A stretch of 64,000 bases of DNA from Ruminococcus turbiniformis (GTDB taxonomy: Bacteria; Bacillota; Clostridia; Lachnospirales; Lachnospiraceae). The stretch's first letter is position 1; every line of letters begins with the position of its first letter. Below the pieces are notes generated by a model, which had not been told where the DNA came from, ran no database searches, and was given only the letters and a program-made list of their open reading frames with translations. Of this stretch, positions 18,401-30,100 are shown piece by piece. The stretch is taken from contig NZ_JAJEQX010000001.1 in NCBI RefSeq assembly GCF_020687545.1, positions 124,001 to 188,000 of the forward strand. The letters run 5' to 3'. Made by a program: the position numbers and the translations under genes.

Positions 18401-19161
18401 CCGTCCAACTGCACCATCGGGCGCAGATCAGGCGGAATGACCGGAATCGCTGTAAGGATCATCCACTCCGGACGGTTGCCCGACTCAAGGAACGCCTCCA
18501 CAACTTCCAGTCTCTTTACGATTCTGGCACGTTTCTGGCCTGTCGCATTCTCAAGCTCTTTCTGAAGGTCATTGCACTCCTTCTCCAGATCAATAGCCTC
18601 GAGAAGCTCTTTGATCGCCTCGGCACCCATGCCTACACGGAAAGCGCCGCTGCCCCATTTTTCTCTCTGCTCCTGATACTCCGTCTCAGAGAGGATCTGT
18701 CTGTTCTGCAGATCCGTCTCTCCCTTGTCAAGAACAATGTAAGATGCGAAGTAAAGCACTCTCTCCAGCGTTCTCGGAGAGATATCCAGAATCAGTCCCA
18801 TCCGGCTCGGGATTCCCTTGAAATACCAGATGTGTGATACAGGAGCCGCAAGTGCGATATGTCCCATACGCTCACGGCGCACGCTTGCCTTTGTGACCTC
18901 AACGCCGCACCGGTCGCACACTACGCCCTTATAGCGGATTTTCTTATATTTACCGCAGTGACACTCCCAGTCCTTGCTGGGTCCGAAAATCCTCTCACAG
19001 AACAGTCCGTCCTTCTCAGGCTTTAACGTTCTGTAGTTGATCGTCTCAGGCTTTGTAACCTCGCCTCTTGACCACTCCAGTATTTTTTCCGGTGAAGCCA
19101 GACCGATTCTGATCGCATCAAATGTTAACGGTTCATATTGTTGTTCATTGTTATTTGGCAT
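15412..19161 (-). CDS. rpoC: DNA-directed RNA polymerase subunit beta'
   Basis: 1249 aa. N-terminal zinc-ribbon cysteines ([20 protein letters not shown]), the catalytic Mg-binding loop [12 protein letters not shown], bridge-helix/trigger-loop region ([33 protein letters not shown]) and the second Zn site ([13 protein letters not shown]). The protein ends in a roughly 50-residue very acidic tail rich in Asp, Glu and Ala. 17 bp downstream of rpoB, with AGGAGGAG before the ATG; same transcript as rpoB. Confidence 0.99.
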   Translation of the reverse strand: MPNNNEQQYEPLTFDAIRIGLASPEKILEWSRGEVTKPETINYRTLKPEKDGLFCERIFGPSKDWECHCGKYKKIRYKGVVCDRCGVEVTKASVRRERMGHIALAAPVSHIWYFKGIPSRMGLILDISPRTLERVLYFASYIVLDKGETDLQNRQILSETEYQEQREKWGSGAFRVGMGAEAIKELLEAIDLEKECNDLQKELENATGQKRARIVKRLEVVEAFLESGNRPEWMILTAIPVIPPDLRPMVQLDGGRFATSDLNDLYRRIINRNNRLKRLLELGAPDIIVRNEKRMLQEAVDALIDNGRRGRPVTGPGNRALKSLSDMLKGKSGRFRQNLLGKRVDYSGRSVIVVGPELKIYQCGLPKEMAIELFKPFVMKELVANGTAHNIKNAKKMVERLQPEVWDVLEEVIKEHPVMLNRAPTLHRLGIQAFEPILVEGKAIKLHPLVCTAYNADFDGDQMAVHVPLSVEAQAECRFLLLSPNNLLKPSDGGPVAVPSQDMVLGIYYLTQVRPGAKGEGMFFKSVSEAILAYENGYITLHSQIKVRVSKTMPDGTVKTGTIDATLGRLLFNEIIPQDLGFVDREVPGNELLMEIDFHVGKKQLKQILEKVINTHGATQTAEVLDDVKSIGYKFSTRAAMTVSISDMTVPPQKPQMIEEAQNTVDRITKNYKRGLITEEERYKEVVETWKATDDKLTDALLSGLDKYNNIFMMADSGARGSDKQIKQLAGMRGLMADTTGRTIELPIKSNFREGLDVLEYFMSAHGARKGLSDTALRTADSGYLTRRLVDVSQQLIIHDSDCVQPGDEIPGMYVHAFLDGNEEIESLQDRITGRFACEDIKDKDGNMIVKANHMITPRRAERVIKQGVNEKGDPIEKVKIRTILTCRCKDGVCAKCYGANMATGEVVQVGEAVGIVAAQSIGEPGTQLTMRTFHTGGVAGDDITQGLPRVEELFEARKPKGLAIITEFAGKATISDTKKKREVIVTNEQTGESKAYLIPYGSRIKIQDGAMLEAGDELTEGSVNPHDILKIKGLRAAQDYMLREVQRVYRLQGVDINDKHIEVIVRQMLKKVRIEEKGDSEFLPGTMVDVLEFEDVNKQLEEEGKTPAVGEQIMLGITKASLATDSFLSAASFQETTKVLTEAAIKGKVDHLIGLKENVIIGKHIPAGTGMKKYRDVALNTDIHIDEELSLDDELELDLGEETEAMDTDMAEGEEMRADMADADADVSDAELSDDADAGDEENLDTEE

Positions 19162-19178
19162 AGATATGGCTCCTCCTG

Positions 19179-22100
19179 TTATTCTTCGTCATAATCGGAA
19201 AACTCATTAAACTCGATGGCATCAAGATCGCTGTCATCCGGTTCTTCTTCCTCAGGTTCAACATCCTCGAGCTCCTCGCCTACAAATTCCTGCTCGGTGA
19301 AGCCATGATCTCCGAAGGACTCATTCTCATCGCGGTACTTTCTGTCGCCCTCGATGATGTGGCGCAGATCCGTATCGCCGTAATCCACGTTCTCCATAAT
19401 CTCCACCTCTGTGTTGTCGTCGCGCAGCACGCGGACATCCAGTGCAAGAGATTGAAGCTCCTTTAAGAGCACCTTGAAGGATTCCGGGATTCCAGGCTCC
19501 GGTATATTCTCACCTTTGATGATTGCCTCGTAAGTCTTCACACGGCCGACAACATCGTCGGACTTCACAGTCAGGATCTCCTGCAGCGTGTAGGATGCTC
19601 CGTACGCCTCAAGAGCCCATACCTCCATCTCTCCGAAACGCTGTCCTCCGAACTGCGCCTTACCTCCCAGCGGCTGCTGTGTGACAAGGGAGTACGGTCC
19701 GGTGGAACGCGCGTGGATCTTATCGTCTACCAGGTGATGGAGCTTCAGGTAATGCATGTGTCCGATTGTAACCGGGCTGTCGAAGAACTCTCCGGTACGT
19801 CCGTCTCTTAAGCGCACTTTTCCGTCTCTTGAGATCGGCACGCCTTTCCAGAGTTTTCTGTGTTCTCTGTTGTCCGACAGATACTGAAGCACTTCCGGGA
19901 GCAGCTCCTCTCCGTGCTTTTTCTCAAATTCTTCCCACTCAAGATTTACATAATCATTCGCCAGGTCGAGAGTGTCCATAATATCCACCTCGTTGGCGCC
20001 GTCGAACACCGGTGTGGAGATGTTGAATCCAAGTGCTTTCGCAGCAAGACTCAGGTGGATCTCAAGCACCTGTCCGATATTCATACGGGACGGCACGCCC
20101 AGCGGGTTAAGCACGATGTCAAGCGGGCGTCCGTTCGGCAGGAACGGCATATCTTCCACCGGAAGTACACGGGAAACGACACCCTTGTTTCCGTGACGGC
20201 CAGCCATCTTGTCGCCGACAGAGATTTTTCTCTTCTGCGCGATGTAGATGCGGACTGCCTGATTCACTCCCGGAGACAGCTCGTCACCGTTTTCTCTTGT
20301 GAACACTTTCGCGTCCACGACAATACCATACTCGCCGTGCGGCACCTTCAGGGAAGTATCTCTTACCTCACGTGCCTTTTCACCGAAGATAGCGCGGAGC
20401 AGTCTCTCCTCTGCCGTCAGCTCTGTCTCTCCCTTCGGAGTCACCTTTCCGACAAGGATATCCCCTGCCCTTACCTCCGCTCCGATGCGGATAATTCCGC
20501 GCTCATCCAGATCCTTGAGCGCATCGTCGCCCACGCCCGGAATATCTCTTGTGATTTCCTCCGGTCCGAGCTTTGTATCTCTTGCCTCTGCCTCATACTC
20601 TTCAATATGAACAGAAGTGTAAACGTCATCCTGTACCAGTCTCTCACTTAAGAGAACCGCGTCCTCGTAGTTGTAACCTTCCCAGGTCATGAAGCCGATG
20701 AGCGGGTTCTTTCCGAGCGCCATCTCTCCGCCTGATGTGGACGGTCCGTCAGCAATGACATCACCTTTCTTCACGATGTCGCCCTTGTTGACGATCGGCC
20801 TCTGGTTGTAGCAGTTGCTCTGGTTGCTTCGCTGGAACTTCGTCAGCTTGTAGGACTTCCTTGTTCCGTCCTCATGGCGGATCACAATCTCAGTGGACGT
20901 GGAGCTCTCTACTGTTCCCGCCTCCTCTGCGATTACACACACACCGGAGTCTACGGCTGCCTTCACTTCCATACCTGTTCCGACTACCGGAGCCTCCGTC
21001 GTCAGAAGCGGTACGGCCTGGCGCTGCATGTTGGATCCCATAAGAGCACGGTTCGCGTCGTCGTTCTGAAGGAACGGAATCAGCGCCGTAGCCACGGAGA
21101 ACACCATCTTCGGGGATACGTCCATATAGTCGAATTTATTTCTTTCATACTCCTGCGTCTCTTCGCGGTAACGTCCGGACACGTTCTTATTCACAAAGTG
21201 TCCTTCCTCATCCAGAGGCGTATTCGCCTGAGCCACATGGTAATTGTCCTCTTCATCCGCTGTCATATATACAACTTCGTCTGTAACACGCGGATTTGCC
21301 GGGTCGCTCTTGTCGACCTTTCTGTACGGTGCTTCAACAAAACCGTACTGATTGATTCTCGCGTAGCATGCGAGAGAGTTGATCAGACCGATGTTCGGAC
21401 CCTCGGGAGTCTCGATCGGACACATTCTTCCGTAGTGGGAGTAGTGTACGTCGCGGACCTCAAATCCCGCACGGTCTCTTGACAGACCGCCCGGTCCCAG
21501 AGCGGAGAGACGTCTCTTGTGCGTCAGCTCGCCCAGCGGGTTGTTCTGATCCATGAACTGGGACAGCTGGGAAGATCCGAAGAACTCTTTTACAGCGGCT
21601 GTCACCGGCTTGATGTTAATCAGGGACTGCGGAGAGATTCCCTCCTGGTCCTGTGTAGTCATACGCTCGCGTACAACTCTTTCCAGTCTGGAAAGACCGA
21701 TTCTGTACTGGTTCTGGAGCAGCTCGCCCACCGCGCGGATACGGCGGTTGCCCAGATGATCGATATCATCGTCATTTCCAATGCCGTACTCAAGATGAAT
21801 GTTATAGTTAATGGACGCGAAAATATCATCCTTTGTAATATGCTTCGGAATCAGGTCGTGAATGTCGCGTTTGATGAGGCTCTTAAGTTCCTCTATATCA
21901 CCTGCCGACTCCTCGATAATTCCCGCAAGCACGGGGTAGTATACCTGCTCTGTCACGCCTACTTCCTTCGGGTCCACGTCCACAACTGCCTGCAGGTCTA
22001 CCATCTTATTGGAAAGAATCTTGATATTTCTGGAAGCATCCTCGCCCTCTACCCAGAGGTAATCTGCAGCAGAGTTCTGGATTGCATCCGCGATCTCTCT

Positions 22101-23045
22101 TGTAATCTTTGTCCCTTTTTCAGCCACAACTTCACCTGTCAGCGGGCTTACTACGTCCTCTGCGAGAATGCGTCCGGTGACACGGTTTTTCAGCATCAGC
22201 TTTTTGTTGAATTTATAGCGTCCGACTTTGGCAAGATCATATCTCCTCGGATCGAAGAACATGCTGTTGATCAGGCTCTCCGCGCTGTCAACCGCGAGCG
22301 GCTCTCCCGGACGGATCTTTTTGTACAGCTCTAACAGACCCTCCTGATAATTCTCAGCAGTGTCTTTTCCGAAACTTGCGAGGATCTTCGGCTCTTCTCC
22401 GAAAAGCTCAACGATCTCCGCGTTTGTTCCGACGCCGAGCGCACGGATCAGCACTGTAATCGGCACCTTACGCGTTCTGTCTACACGTACATAAAAAACG
22501 TCATTGGAATCGGTCTCATACTCAAGCCATGCGCCTCTGTTCGGGATGACTGTCGCCGAATAGAGTTTCTTTCCGAGCTTGTCATGGGCAATGCCATAGT
22601 AGATACCCGGAGAACGCACAAGCTGACTTACGATGACACGTTCTGCCCCATTGATGACAAACGTTCCGGTCTTTGTCATCAGAGGAAGATCTCCCATGAA
22701 GATTTCATGTTCGTTGATCTCATCGGTCTCTTTATTGTGGAGTCTGACCCTTACTTTTAAGGGCGCCGCATATGTCGCATCGCGTTCCTTACACTCGTCG
22801 ATCGAATATTTCACATCGTCTTCGCAGAGTGTAAAATCCACAAATTCCAGGCTTAAGTGCCCGCTGTAATCAGCGATCGGGGAAATATCGTCGAACACCT
22901 CTTTGAGTCCTTCATCAAGAAACCACTGATAGGAATCTTTCTGAACTTCAATGAGATTGGGCATCTCCAATACTTCCTTCTGCCTGGAATAGCTCATGCG
23001 GAAGCTTTTTCCGGTTTTAATGGGACGGATCCTGTTTTTCTCCAT
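19179..23045 (-). CDS. rpoB: DNA-directed RNA polymerase subunit beta
   Basis: 1288 aa. The rifampicin pocket is visible and of sensitive type ([30 protein letters not shown]), as is the C-terminal [12 protein letters not shown] anchor. It ends in an acidic tail ([19 protein letters not shown]). Start at 23045 follows AGGAGTG. It has its own consensus-like promoter 205 bp upstream rather than depending only on the rplJL transcript. Confidence 0.99.
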   Translation of the reverse strand: MEKNRIRPIKTGKSFRMSYSRQKEVLEMPNLIEVQKDSYQWFLDEGLKEVFDDISPIADYSGHLSLEFVDFTLCEDDVKYSIDECKERDATYAAPLKVRVRLHNKETDEINEHEIFMGDLPLMTKTGTFVINGAERVIVSQLVRSPGIYYGIAHDKLGKKLYSATVIPNRGAWLEYETDSNDVFYVRVDRTRKVPITVLIRALGVGTNAEIVELFGEEPKILASFGKDTAENYQEGLLELYKKIRPGEPLAVDSAESLINSMFFDPRRYDLAKVGRYKFNKKLMLKNRVTGRILAEDVVSPLTGEVVAEKGTKITREIADAIQNSAADYLWVEGEDASRNIKILSNKMVDLQAVVDVDPKEVGVTEQVYYPVLAGIIEESAGDIEELKSLIKRDIHDLIPKHITKDDIFASINYNIHLEYGIGNDDDIDHLGNRRIRAVGELLQNQYRIGLSRLERVVRERMTTQDQEGISPQSLINIKPVTAAVKEFFGSSQLSQFMDQNNPLGELTHKRRLSALGPGGLSRDRAGFEVRDVHYSHYGRMCPIETPEGPNIGLINSLACYARINQYGFVEAPYRKVDKSDPANPRVTDEVVYMTADEEDNYHVAQANTPLDEEGHFVNKNVSGRYREETQEYERNKFDYMDVSPKMVFSVATALIPFLQNDDANRALMGSNMQRQAVPLLTTEAPVVGTGMEVKAAVDSGVCVIAEEAGTVESSTSTEIVIRHEDGTRKSYKLTKFQRSNQSNCYNQRPIVNKGDIVKKGDVIADGPSTSGGEMALGKNPLIGFMTWEGYNYEDAVLLSERLVQDDVYTSVHIEEYEAEARDTKLGPEEITRDIPGVGDDALKDLDERGIIRIGAEVRAGDILVGKVTPKGETELTAEERLLRAIFGEKAREVRDTSLKVPHGEYGIVVDAKVFTRENGDELSPGVNQAVRIYIAQKRKISVGDKMAGRHGNKGVVSRVLPVEDMPFLPNGRPLDIVLNPLGVPSRMNIGQVLEIHLSLAAKALGFNISTPVFDGANEVDIMDTLDLANDYVNLEWEEFEKKHGEELLPEVLQYLSDNREHRKLWKGVPISRDGKVRLRDGRTGEFFDSPVTIGHMHYLKLHHLVDDKIHARSTGPYSLVTQQPLGGKAQFGGQRFGEMEVWALEAYGASYTLQEILTVKSDDVVGRVKTYEAIIKGENIPEPGIPESFKVLLKELQSLALDVRVLRDDNTEVEIMENVDYGDTDLRHIIEGDRKYRDENESFGDHGFTEQEFVGEELEDVEPEEEEPDDSDLDAIEFNEFSDYDEE

Positions 23046-23219
23046 TGACGTTTCACTCCTCTTGTTTTTCTATTCAAGACTCGCATCCGCGCATCGCGGC
23101 GGAGCATATATCAGACGGGAGCCATCATCCCGCTGAAATAAATATATGAAAAATATATGAAAAGAGCCATGCGACAGTATATATACACCTGATATGGCAT
23201 ACCTTTCCATAATAGTGCA
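23046..23219 (-). other. Long untranslated leader of rpoB
   Basis: About 175 nt without a credible reading frame. It contains weak pairing (GCCAT/ATGGC around a GTATATATAC core, about 23160-23200) followed by a T-rich stretch (CTCTTTTCATATATTTTTC on the minus strand), and a GC-rich stem-like stretch CTCCGCCGCGATGCGCGG near 23085-23104. This could be an attenuation leader setting RNA polymerase levels; I know no family it matches. Confidence 0.4.
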
Positions 23220-23225
23220 TTTTTT

Positions 23226-23255
23226 ACTATATCACAAAGCTCTTTTTATTGTCAA
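23226..23255 (-). promoter_or_regulatory. Promoter of rpoBC
   Basis: Minus strand TTGACA (23255-23250), 18-base spacer, TATAGT (23231-23226), inside a 384-bp gap between rplL and rpoB. Predicted start near 23219, giving a leader of about 175 nt. Confidence 0.75.
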
Positions 23256-23336
23256 CAATTATTTCCTCTTTTTTTCTGATTTTTCTTGACATTTTTCTCA
23301 TTTTATGATATCATGCGGTCTTATTCGACAACACAA

Positions 23337-23370
23337 AGGACCGCAGAAGCTCGATCTCTTCCACGGTCCT
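23337..23370 (-). terminator. Hairpin after rplL (partial terminator)
   Basis: Minus strand AGGACCG and CGGTCCT form the outer stem with an inner GAAG/CTTC pairing; it is followed by TTGTGTTGTC, a weak T-run. A partial terminator between rplL and rpoB is common in bacteria and fits the separate rpoB promoter. Confidence 0.55.
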
Positions 23371-23429
23371 CCTTTCTTTAACTGTCCGGAATTTCTCCCG
23401 GCAGGATCTCAATCACCGCTTAATGGCAA

Positions 23430-23807
23430 TTATTTCAGGTTAACCTCAGCGCCCTGCTCTTCCAGTTTTGCCTTGATCTCCTCAGCCTCAGCCTTGGAAG
23501 CACCCTCTTTAACTACCTTCGGAGCGTTGTCAACAAGCTCTTTTGCCTCTTTCAGTCCAAGACCTGTGATCTCGCGAACAACTTTGATAACCTTAACCTT
23601 GGAAGCGCCTGCAGATACAAGCTCTACATCAAACTCATCCTTCTCCTCAGCTGCTGCAGCTCCGTCTCCGCCTGCTGCCGCAACTACAACGCCTGCTGCT
23701 GCAGATACGCCGAACTCTTCTTCGCAAGCTTTTACAAGCTCGTTTAACTCTAATACTGATAACTCTTTGATCGCTTCGATCATTTCAGCTGTTGTCAATT
23801 TAGCCAT
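23430..23807 (-). CDS. rplL: 50S ribosomal protein L7/L12
   Basis: 125 aa. N-terminal dimerisation helices ([20 protein letters not shown]), an Ala-rich hinge (about residues 35-52), and the C-terminal factor-binding domain with [20 protein letters not shown]-like sequence. It forms the flexible ribosomal stalk that recruits translation GTPases, bound to L10 encoded upstream. GGAGGATATG precedes the start. Confidence 0.99.
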   Translation of the reverse strand: MAKLTTAEMIEAIKELSVLELNELVKACEEEFGVSAAAGVVVAAAGGDGAAAAEEKDEFDVELVSAGASKVKVIKVVREITGLGLKEAKELVDNAPKVVKEGASKAEAEEIKAKLEEQGAEVNLK

Positions 23808-23885
23808 TTTTCATATCCTCCATTTTGTTTTTAATCATTTTACATCTGTCCTGTCTGCAGGACATAACTTTTTATTAAGAATAAA

Positions 23886-24446
23886 TTATGCGTCTGCTTC
23901 CGGAGTTTCTGCCGGAGCTTCTGCTGTCTCTGCCGGTGCGGCTTCTTCAGCCGGAGCAGCCTCGCCGTCTTTCTCAGCAATCTGCTTAATAACACGCGCA
24001 AAGTTTGCAATCGGTGACTGCATACTTCCAAGAAGTCTGGAAAGAAGCACTTCTCTTGACGGAATCTTGGAAAGCTCTGTCAGCCCTGCGACGTCGTATA
24101 CATTTCCCTCTACGACACCGCCTTTAAGCTCAAGCGCCGGAGCGTCTTTTGCAAAGTTGCAAAGGATTCTTGCCGGAGCTGTCGCATCGTCTTTGGAGAT
24201 CGCGATTGCACTCGGTCCTTCCAGACAGCTCTCAAGGCCTTCACACTCTGTTCCCTCGAAAGCTCTCTTCATCATCGTGTTCTTATATACCTTGTAGACT
24301 ACGCCTGCTTCTCTGAGCTGTTTACGCAGCTCTGTATCCTGAGCGACTGTAAGTCCGCGGTAATCAACAAGAACGACTGACTGCGCATCTTTGATCTCTT
24401 CTGCGATTGCCTGTACGATCGGCTGTTTTAATTCAACTTTTGCCAC
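23886..24446 (-). CDS. rplJ: 50S ribosomal protein L10
   Basis: 186 aa with a GTG start at 24446. The family start AKVELKQPIVQAIAEEIKDA and GGAGGTG 11 bases upstream support this over upstream starts. Further motifs: VLVDYRGLTVAQDTELRKQL and MMKRAFEG. The C-terminus is Ala/Glu-rich (EEAAPAETAEAPAETPEADA). L10 binds 23S rRNA, anchors L7/L12, and in many bacteria binds its own leader; that leader is present upstream. In this genome rplJ is cut off from rplA by an island. Confidence 0.98.
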   Translation of the reverse strand: MAKVELKQPIVQAIAEEIKDAQSVVLVDYRGLTVAQDTELRKQLREAGVVYKVYKNTMMKRAFEGTECEGLESCLEGPSAIAISKDDATAPARILCNFAKDAPALELKGGVVEGNVYDVAGLTELSKIPSREVLLSRLLGSMQSPIANFARVIKQIAEKDGEAAPAEEAAPAETAEAPAETPEADA

Positions 24447-24600
24447 TTTCTGGTACACCTCCTTATAAATTTTGCTGCAACAGTTCACGGCGTCAGCCGC
24501 AGTAAGCACGAAGTGCGGTTTTACGAATGGCGCGGCCTGAACTGTCACAATTGCGTGTACTGCCAAAGTTCAGCAACCCGTTCCGCATCAGCGGTCCGGG

Positions 24601-24635
24601 AAAAAAAGACCTCTGTGCCGCAAAGACACAGAGGT
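24601..24635 (-). terminator. Attenuator terminator in the L10 leader
   Basis: Minus strand ACCTCTGTG pairs with CACAGAGGT (24635-24627 with 24617-24609), followed by CTTTTTTT. It lies between the L10-binding core and rplJ, and would stop transcription when ribosomal protein is in excess. Confidence 0.85.
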
Positions 24636-24728
24636 TCGTAAATTCATACTCTCGTAATAAATCTGACTCTCCTCGGTAGGCGTTTTGATCCTTACGCTTT
24701 ACAGCACCTACTGTCTTCGGCAGTTGCT
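24601..24728 (-). ncRNA. L10 leader (autoregulatory mRNA leader of rplJL)
   Basis: The minus-strand leader carries the conserved L10-leader core: GACAGTAGGTGCTGTAAAG, GTAAGGATC and CCTACCGAGG (about 24670-24715), where GTAGG pairs with CCTAC. It is followed by an intrinsic terminator/attenuator. In the known family (Rfam L10_leader) the L10(L12) complex binds this kink-turn-like fold and represses rplJL. The sequence matches what I know of Firmicute examples. Confidence 0.88.
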
Positions 24729-24733
24729 AGTAT

Positions 24734-24762
24734 AAGTTAGCACATTTTTTTTGATATGTCAA
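24734..24762 (-). promoter_or_regulatory. Promoter of rplJL
   Basis: Minus strand TTGACA (24762-24757), 17-base spacer, TAACTT (24739-24734). The -35 box overlaps the stop codon of the surface-protein remnant upstream, showing how tightly the island abuts the ribosomal promoter. Confidence 0.7.
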
Positions 24763-25946
24763 GCACTTTTTCTTCTGTAATAAATTATTCCCGCTGCTGC
24801 CGCTCCTGATACCGCAAGCAGAATCATCACCGGCAGAATGGGGTCATCCCCCGTCTGAACCGCCTTTTCCCCGGTATTCGCATGATTGTTATCCGGCGCC
24901 GAAGACTGTTCCTGGTTTGCCGGTTTCTCAGGCGCTGTCGGCTTCTCCGGGTCTGCCGGCTTCTCCGGGTTCACCGGCTCTTCCGGATCTGTCGGCTCTT
25001 CTTTATCTTCCAACACAAGGATATAATCGGACGCATGAGTGAACGTCAGCCGCAGATCGCCGTTTTCCTGTACAGTTTCACTGTCAATAGCAGTTGTCTC
25101 TCCATTATTATAATAATAGAGAACACCTGTCTCGCCTGCATGACCGCTTCCCACACTGAGAACCAGTTCAGCCGTGAATCCAAAATCTCCGTTATGTACC
25201 AGTCTGATCTGCTCCGCCTCGTTTTCGCCTGCAAGGGCTTCCACAACATCTTCCGGAATTACCTGGGCTCTGCGTATTACACAAAGGTCAATATCAGACA
25301 GCGCATCATCGGAAATCTGCGTTCCGTTAATCACCCAGCTGTATTCGCCCATATCAAGGACGACATCAATATCTCTTCCTCTTGCAGCCTCCAGAGCCTC
25401 TTTGGAGATAACCGCTGTTTCCGTATCTGTGATCACGACAGTATCCCCTTCATCTGCCGCTTCAATCATCTCGGCAATCGGATCCTTATCCGGCTCTACG
25501 GGAACTTCCGGTTCTCCTCCTTCTTCATAAACAGGGCTGATTCTAAGATCATAATTTTCTGTCCCGTGATTCGGGTCACTTACAATCTGCCAGTTTTCAT
25601 CAACCGCCGGCTCGTATATATTGTCTATCTCCCATCCTGTAAAGACTTTCCCGTCATAACTCTGCGCTGTCTCCGGGAATACAAAGCCCAGCTCCTTTAA
25701 GGTTGTCCTTCTCTCTACATTTTCATATGTTCCGACACGTCCGCTGCTGACATTTCCCTGTTCATCCACAGTCTCCGCGTAAATATTCACCTGCTTGTAG
25801 ACGACGGACGCCGTTCCGTTGTCATCTGCCACATAGAAATAATACGGAAACGTCATGTCAAAATTCGAGTCAAACTCCTGGCGCGACGCCCTGTTTCCCG
25901 CTTCGTCGTAGACATGTATGTCCGAGCAGTACCATTCGCACGGATA
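24759..25946 (-). pseudogene. 3' remnant of a cell-surface protein gene
   Basis: An open frame from 25946 to the TGA at 24759 encodes about 395 residues but begins in mid-domain (frame enters right after a TAA codon at 25949-25947). It reads CEWYCSDIHVYDEAGNRASR and so on, with no signal peptide and no start codon with a binding site; the first ATG is at 25856. The body looks extracellular (acidic, Ig-like). A Pro/Glu/Lys repeat follows (EKPADPEKPTAPEKP). The C-terminus has a sortase-like variant, VQTGDD, a hydrophobic segment (ILPVMILLAVSGAAAAGIIY) and a YRRKSA tail. It is 42 bp from jetD. The loss of the 5' part probably marks an island junction. It might still be translated from 25856 but could not be exported. 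Confidence 0.7.
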
Positions 25947-25988
25947 TTATAATGAAAAAGGGTGTTTTCTTGTTAACCCCACACGATA

Positions 25989-27188
25989 TCAAACCCCAAT
26001 CAGGACCTCCTGCTCAATCTCCTTCCCGGTTTCCAAAATACACATCTTCAGGTCTTCAAGCTCTCCCGCATCCATTTTTTCAAGGTTTTCCCTCTTATCC
26101 TTCTTCAGGGAAATACCCGCCCCTTCACTGAGTGCCCGTTCAAACTCCTCCCTGTTCATCCTGTATGGCCGAAGCTCGGGGAAAATCTGTTTCCTATTAT
26201 ACAGGAAAATCCGTATCCCGCCCAGATCCATATCTCCCCAGTGGAGATACTGTATCCCCGGCACTGCCACGTCTGTGATCTTCCGCAGAAATTCCGTCTC
26301 TTTCGGGGAGAAGAAGCCGTGGCAGTATACGAAAAGAGTGTCATCCCGGTACTGCATGTCCTCGTAATTGGCCTTGTTTTCAATCACAACGACCTTCTTT
26401 ACCGACGGAAGCGCATACGGCCGCGCGTGTTCCAGTGTCTGCGCGTTAATGACCGTCCCGTACCTGCAGTCCGAGGAGTCAATCACCGTTTCTCCGTCCA
26501 GACAGTAACAAAGAGGCCCTTTCCACTCCAGCGTCTGGGAATAGGTAAGTATCCCGTGGGCGCTTAAAACCTCCGTATTCGTCATTCCTTCTACATACAG
26601 CGGGGACCGGTCTGTGAGCACTGTGAGCACTCTCGTCTCATACTGCCGCTCGAACAGCTTGGAGTCTCCCAGCACCGATGCGCTGAACACATGGCGCCAC
26701 ATTGGTTTTTCCAATGTGGGGATCGCATTGAGGCAGCGGAAAAACGCGTCATCCTCCATATCCGGATTTCTGACATCCTGTCCCTCCTCAAGCCTTTTCA
26801 GAACGCTTCTGTAATACGGCTCCAGGTAAGTTCCCTCTGTCTCTTTCAGCCACACCTGCGTTTTTGCGATATAACGGATCTGGCGCTTTCTCGGATCTTC
26901 GATCCCTGCCCGCCGGCACAGCTCAGGCATAATGCTGACCGGGTATTCCAGCTTCACAAGATCCGCGCCGAGATTCCTTTTTTCCGCCTTCAAAAGTCCT
27001 GCCTCTTCCAGTTCTTCCACCTGCGCAATAAGAAGCCTCATGCCGCCTGTGGCATCGATCATCCGCTGATCTACTTTCGGGTGCTTCATCCCGGAAAGCC
27101 GCCCGGCCCGGTAAGCATCACCGTCAATAGAGCGGATCAGCCACCGGATCAGAGACGGCTCCTCTTTCATCTTCTGCATTTTCTGCAT
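25989..27188 (-). CDS. jetD: Wadjet protein JetD (Toprim-type nuclease subunit)
   Basis: 399 aa. N-terminal arm region (DUF3322-like), and a C-terminal Toprim-like nuclease domain (DUF2220-like) with KVVVIENKANYED (about residues 270-282, metal-binding Glu) and the D-x-D pair in LHWGDMDLGGIRIF (about 316-329). In Wadjet systems JetD cleaves the circular plasmid that the JetABC motor has extruded. Its start overlaps jetC by 65 bases; the ATG at 27188 has GGGG six bases upstream, while MKEEPSLIRW at 27170 is an alternative start. Last gene of jetABCD. Confidence 0.9.
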   Translation of the reverse strand: MQKMQKMKEEPSLIRWLIRSIDGDAYRAGRLSGMKHPKVDQRMIDATGGMRLLIAQVEELEEAGLLKAEKRNLGADLVKLEYPVSIMPELCRRAGIEDPRKRQIRYIAKTQVWLKETEGTYLEPYYRSVLKRLEEGQDVRNPDMEDDAFFRCLNAIPTLEKPMWRHVFSASVLGDSKLFERQYETRVLTVLTDRSPLYVEGMTNTEVLSAHGILTYSQTLEWKGPLCYCLDGETVIDSSDCRYGTVINAQTLEHARPYALPSVKKVVVIENKANYEDMQYRDDTLFVYCHGFFSPKETEFLRKITDVAVPGIQYLHWGDMDLGGIRIFLYNRKQIFPELRPYRMNREEFERALSEGAGISLKKDKRENLEKMDAGELEDLKMCILETGKEIEQEVLIGV

Positions 27189-30100
27189 TCACATCCCCGC
27201 CTTCGCGATCTGTTCTCTCATTTTCCTCTCCCTCAATCATGCTGAGGTAATCTCCCTTGTCAATATGCATCATGCTGATCTGGTTTTTGAACCTGCGGAA
27301 CCCGTACACACTGTCCACATTGCGGATCAGCGACTGAAGGCGCTCGTCCGGAACACACACAATAAGCTGAAGCTGAAGTTCCCTCGCATAGCGCAGGCAG
27401 ACCTCGCTCCTCTCCTTGTCCATTTTGGAAAACGCCTCGTCCAGAAGAACGAGCCGTATCTTGGAATCCCGGTTGCTCTGCTGCATATAAAGCATGGCGA
27501 ATCCGGCGAGAAGCGCGACGTACTTCGGATTCTGTCCTTCTCCTCCGGAATCCACTCCCGCCATGTCGTCCACATAGTTTTTCCTCTCGTTTCCGTTCTC
27601 GTCAACTGACTGCTCATACATGCTGAATGTCAGGTAGTTCCGATAGTCGGCGAACCGCTCCATCTCGAGCTTATGGCGTTCCCGGTTCTGGCTGTCCTCC
27701 TCCCGAAGAGGCATGAACTTCTCCGTCAGAAGCTGTATCTTCTGCTCATATTTCCGGAAAAATTCATCCTCCATCAGACTCATCTGTCCGTCAAAACCGC
27801 TGTTGTCCACCACTTTGCTGTCCAGCTCCTCCGCCATCAGCATGTCATAAAACTGTCCGTTCTCGTTTTTTGCCGGAAGGATATCAATCTGGTAAATGCT
27901 GTCCGAAAACCGGATCTTTGAAAGCATCCGGTTGATCTCTTTTCTGTGCCGGTACGCCGCCCGGATCTCCCCGTGTATCGTGGCGATGACGTTGTCTCTC
28001 AGCGAGTGATACACAAGCTCATACTGCTTCCGGAACTCTTCTTTGTATTTCGGCTCAAAGTCTTTTCTGCACTGTTCCAGCACCCTGTCGTAGGCGTCAT
28101 TTTCGTGTTCCACACCGGTAAACCCATAGGAAGGGTATGCATGGTTAAACCGGTTTCTCGCCATTGCCCTGCTCTCAAACGCCTGTTCCTCCTCCGCGCC
28201 GAGCCGCTCCAGCTTCGCCCTCACTTCCTGGCGGTACGCCGCCTCTGTTCTCTTCCGAAGCTCTGCGTCAACTTCCTGAAGCAGCTTCTCATCCGGGACA
28301 AATCCCATCCGCAGGATCTCCAGTTTTCCCTCCAGTTCTCCGATCTCCCTCTCTGCCGCCTGACGGACGCTTCCGAGCCGGATCTGTTCGGCCTGAACCT
28401 GTTTTGCCTCTTCCTCGCTCCGGGAGATCTCCGCTTCGAGATGTTCCTGTCTCGTTTTGAGTTCTGCGGTCCTTGTCCCATCGGCAAGCTCTCTGATCTC
28501 CTCTCTCAGCCGGTCTTCCCTTCTGTAATACTGTTCCAGCTCATCCGCCGCTCCGGCAAGCTTTATGATCTGCCCCGTCTCCTCGTTCAGGCTCTCAAAT
28601 TTCTGCGCCTCTTTAAGCGCTGCTTCTGTCTGCCGTTCCCCGATCAGCTGCTCCTTCATCCGGTCGATCTCTTCCTCCAGCTCCTTTAACCGCCGCCTGG
28701 AAATCTTCGTCCCGATGCAGGCTCCCTTCGTATAGTCCCGCTCTCTTAAATGCCGGAAAATCGAGTTGCTGTAGGAATAGCAGTCCGGTGTAACTCCGTC
28801 TCTGACACTGTCTAACTCCTCCACAGTCTCACATTTCCGGATTCTTCCGAGATACCGCTTCAGACACCAGTCCACATAGCCCGTGTCCGTGCGCACTGCC
28901 TCATAGAGGGAATCCGGCTCCGCCTTCGGCGACTCTCTCTGAACCGCGGCGCTGTTGATCAGGTCAACTTCCTCGAACCGCTTCATTTTCCGGAAGATCT
29001 TCGCCGCATCAATGGCGTAGGCCGGCTCTGTGATCATGCTTCTCTTGATCCTTCCAAGCCGTCCCTCCACTGCGTTCTTCCACTTCTCATCCGTAATGTC
29101 GAAAAGATCCGCCAGAATATGTACCTGGATCGTCCTTCCGTAGCGGTCGCTCAGCGCGCTCTGAAGCTGCTGCCGGGCAGCTTTTAAGTCTTTCGGATAA
29201 GGTTTCCGGTCGTTCTGCATATCTTCGAGCGCCTCTTCCTTCTCCCGGAGTTCCTTCTCCATCTCTCTTAAGGACGCCCCCAGCTCGGAAAGCTCCTCCG
29301 ACACATTTTCAAGCGCTGCCTTCAAGTGGCTTTTCAGCTCTTCGCACTTTTCCTCTGTCACCTCTCCGCCGGCAAAATCTCCGATCAGCTGAAGGGCACG
29401 GTTACTCACATAATCTGTGGCGGTCTCTTCCTCCTCCCAGCGCTTCAGTCCGTGCAGAATCTGCCGCCACCGGGCGGAATTGTCGGCCAGAAGACGGATC
29501 GTGCGTTCCATTTCCTTAAGCTCCTGCTGCTTCTGTCCGTAATCACTGTTTTTAAGCTCCGCTTTCACATCCACCAGATCGCTTCGCAGTTTTTCCAGCT
29601 TCTGCTGAATCCCGTTCTGCTTCTGTTCCGCGCTCTCCAGCGCCTTTACGGCGTGTTCCAGATCATCCCTGCGTGACTGAAGCTTCGCTCTGCTTCCTTC
29701 GATCTCGATATATTTCAGCACAGTCTCGCCGTGGATCTTATCTGCCCGGATATTCGCAAGCGCAAGGTCAGCCCCGTGAATATCATCCAGAAGCTCCATC
29801 CTCTTCTCCAGGTCATCCACCCTCTCCCGGATCTCTCTGTACGCCCCGAGCTGCTCACTGATCACGGCAACGGTGTTTTCTTTGCTCTTCGGGAACATAT
29901 AGTCCCGGATAAACTGTCCGGTTCCACTGGTCATCTTCAGTGCGATGGCGCTCTTCTCCATCGTAATCATGCGGCCCTGCTCCACATAGCCGAAGATCAC
30001 GTCATACACCATATTCAGGTATGCCTCCCGGGACGGATAGACCCGGTTCACTTCCCCGTGCCCTCTGTTGTCCACACTTTTGCTGCGCTCCTGGGTAAGT

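Noticed and set aside
23305-24297. 330-codon plus-strand frame, Ser/Ala-rich
   Set aside because: Antisense to rplL and rplJ; its composition mirrors the Ala/Glu codons of these genes.
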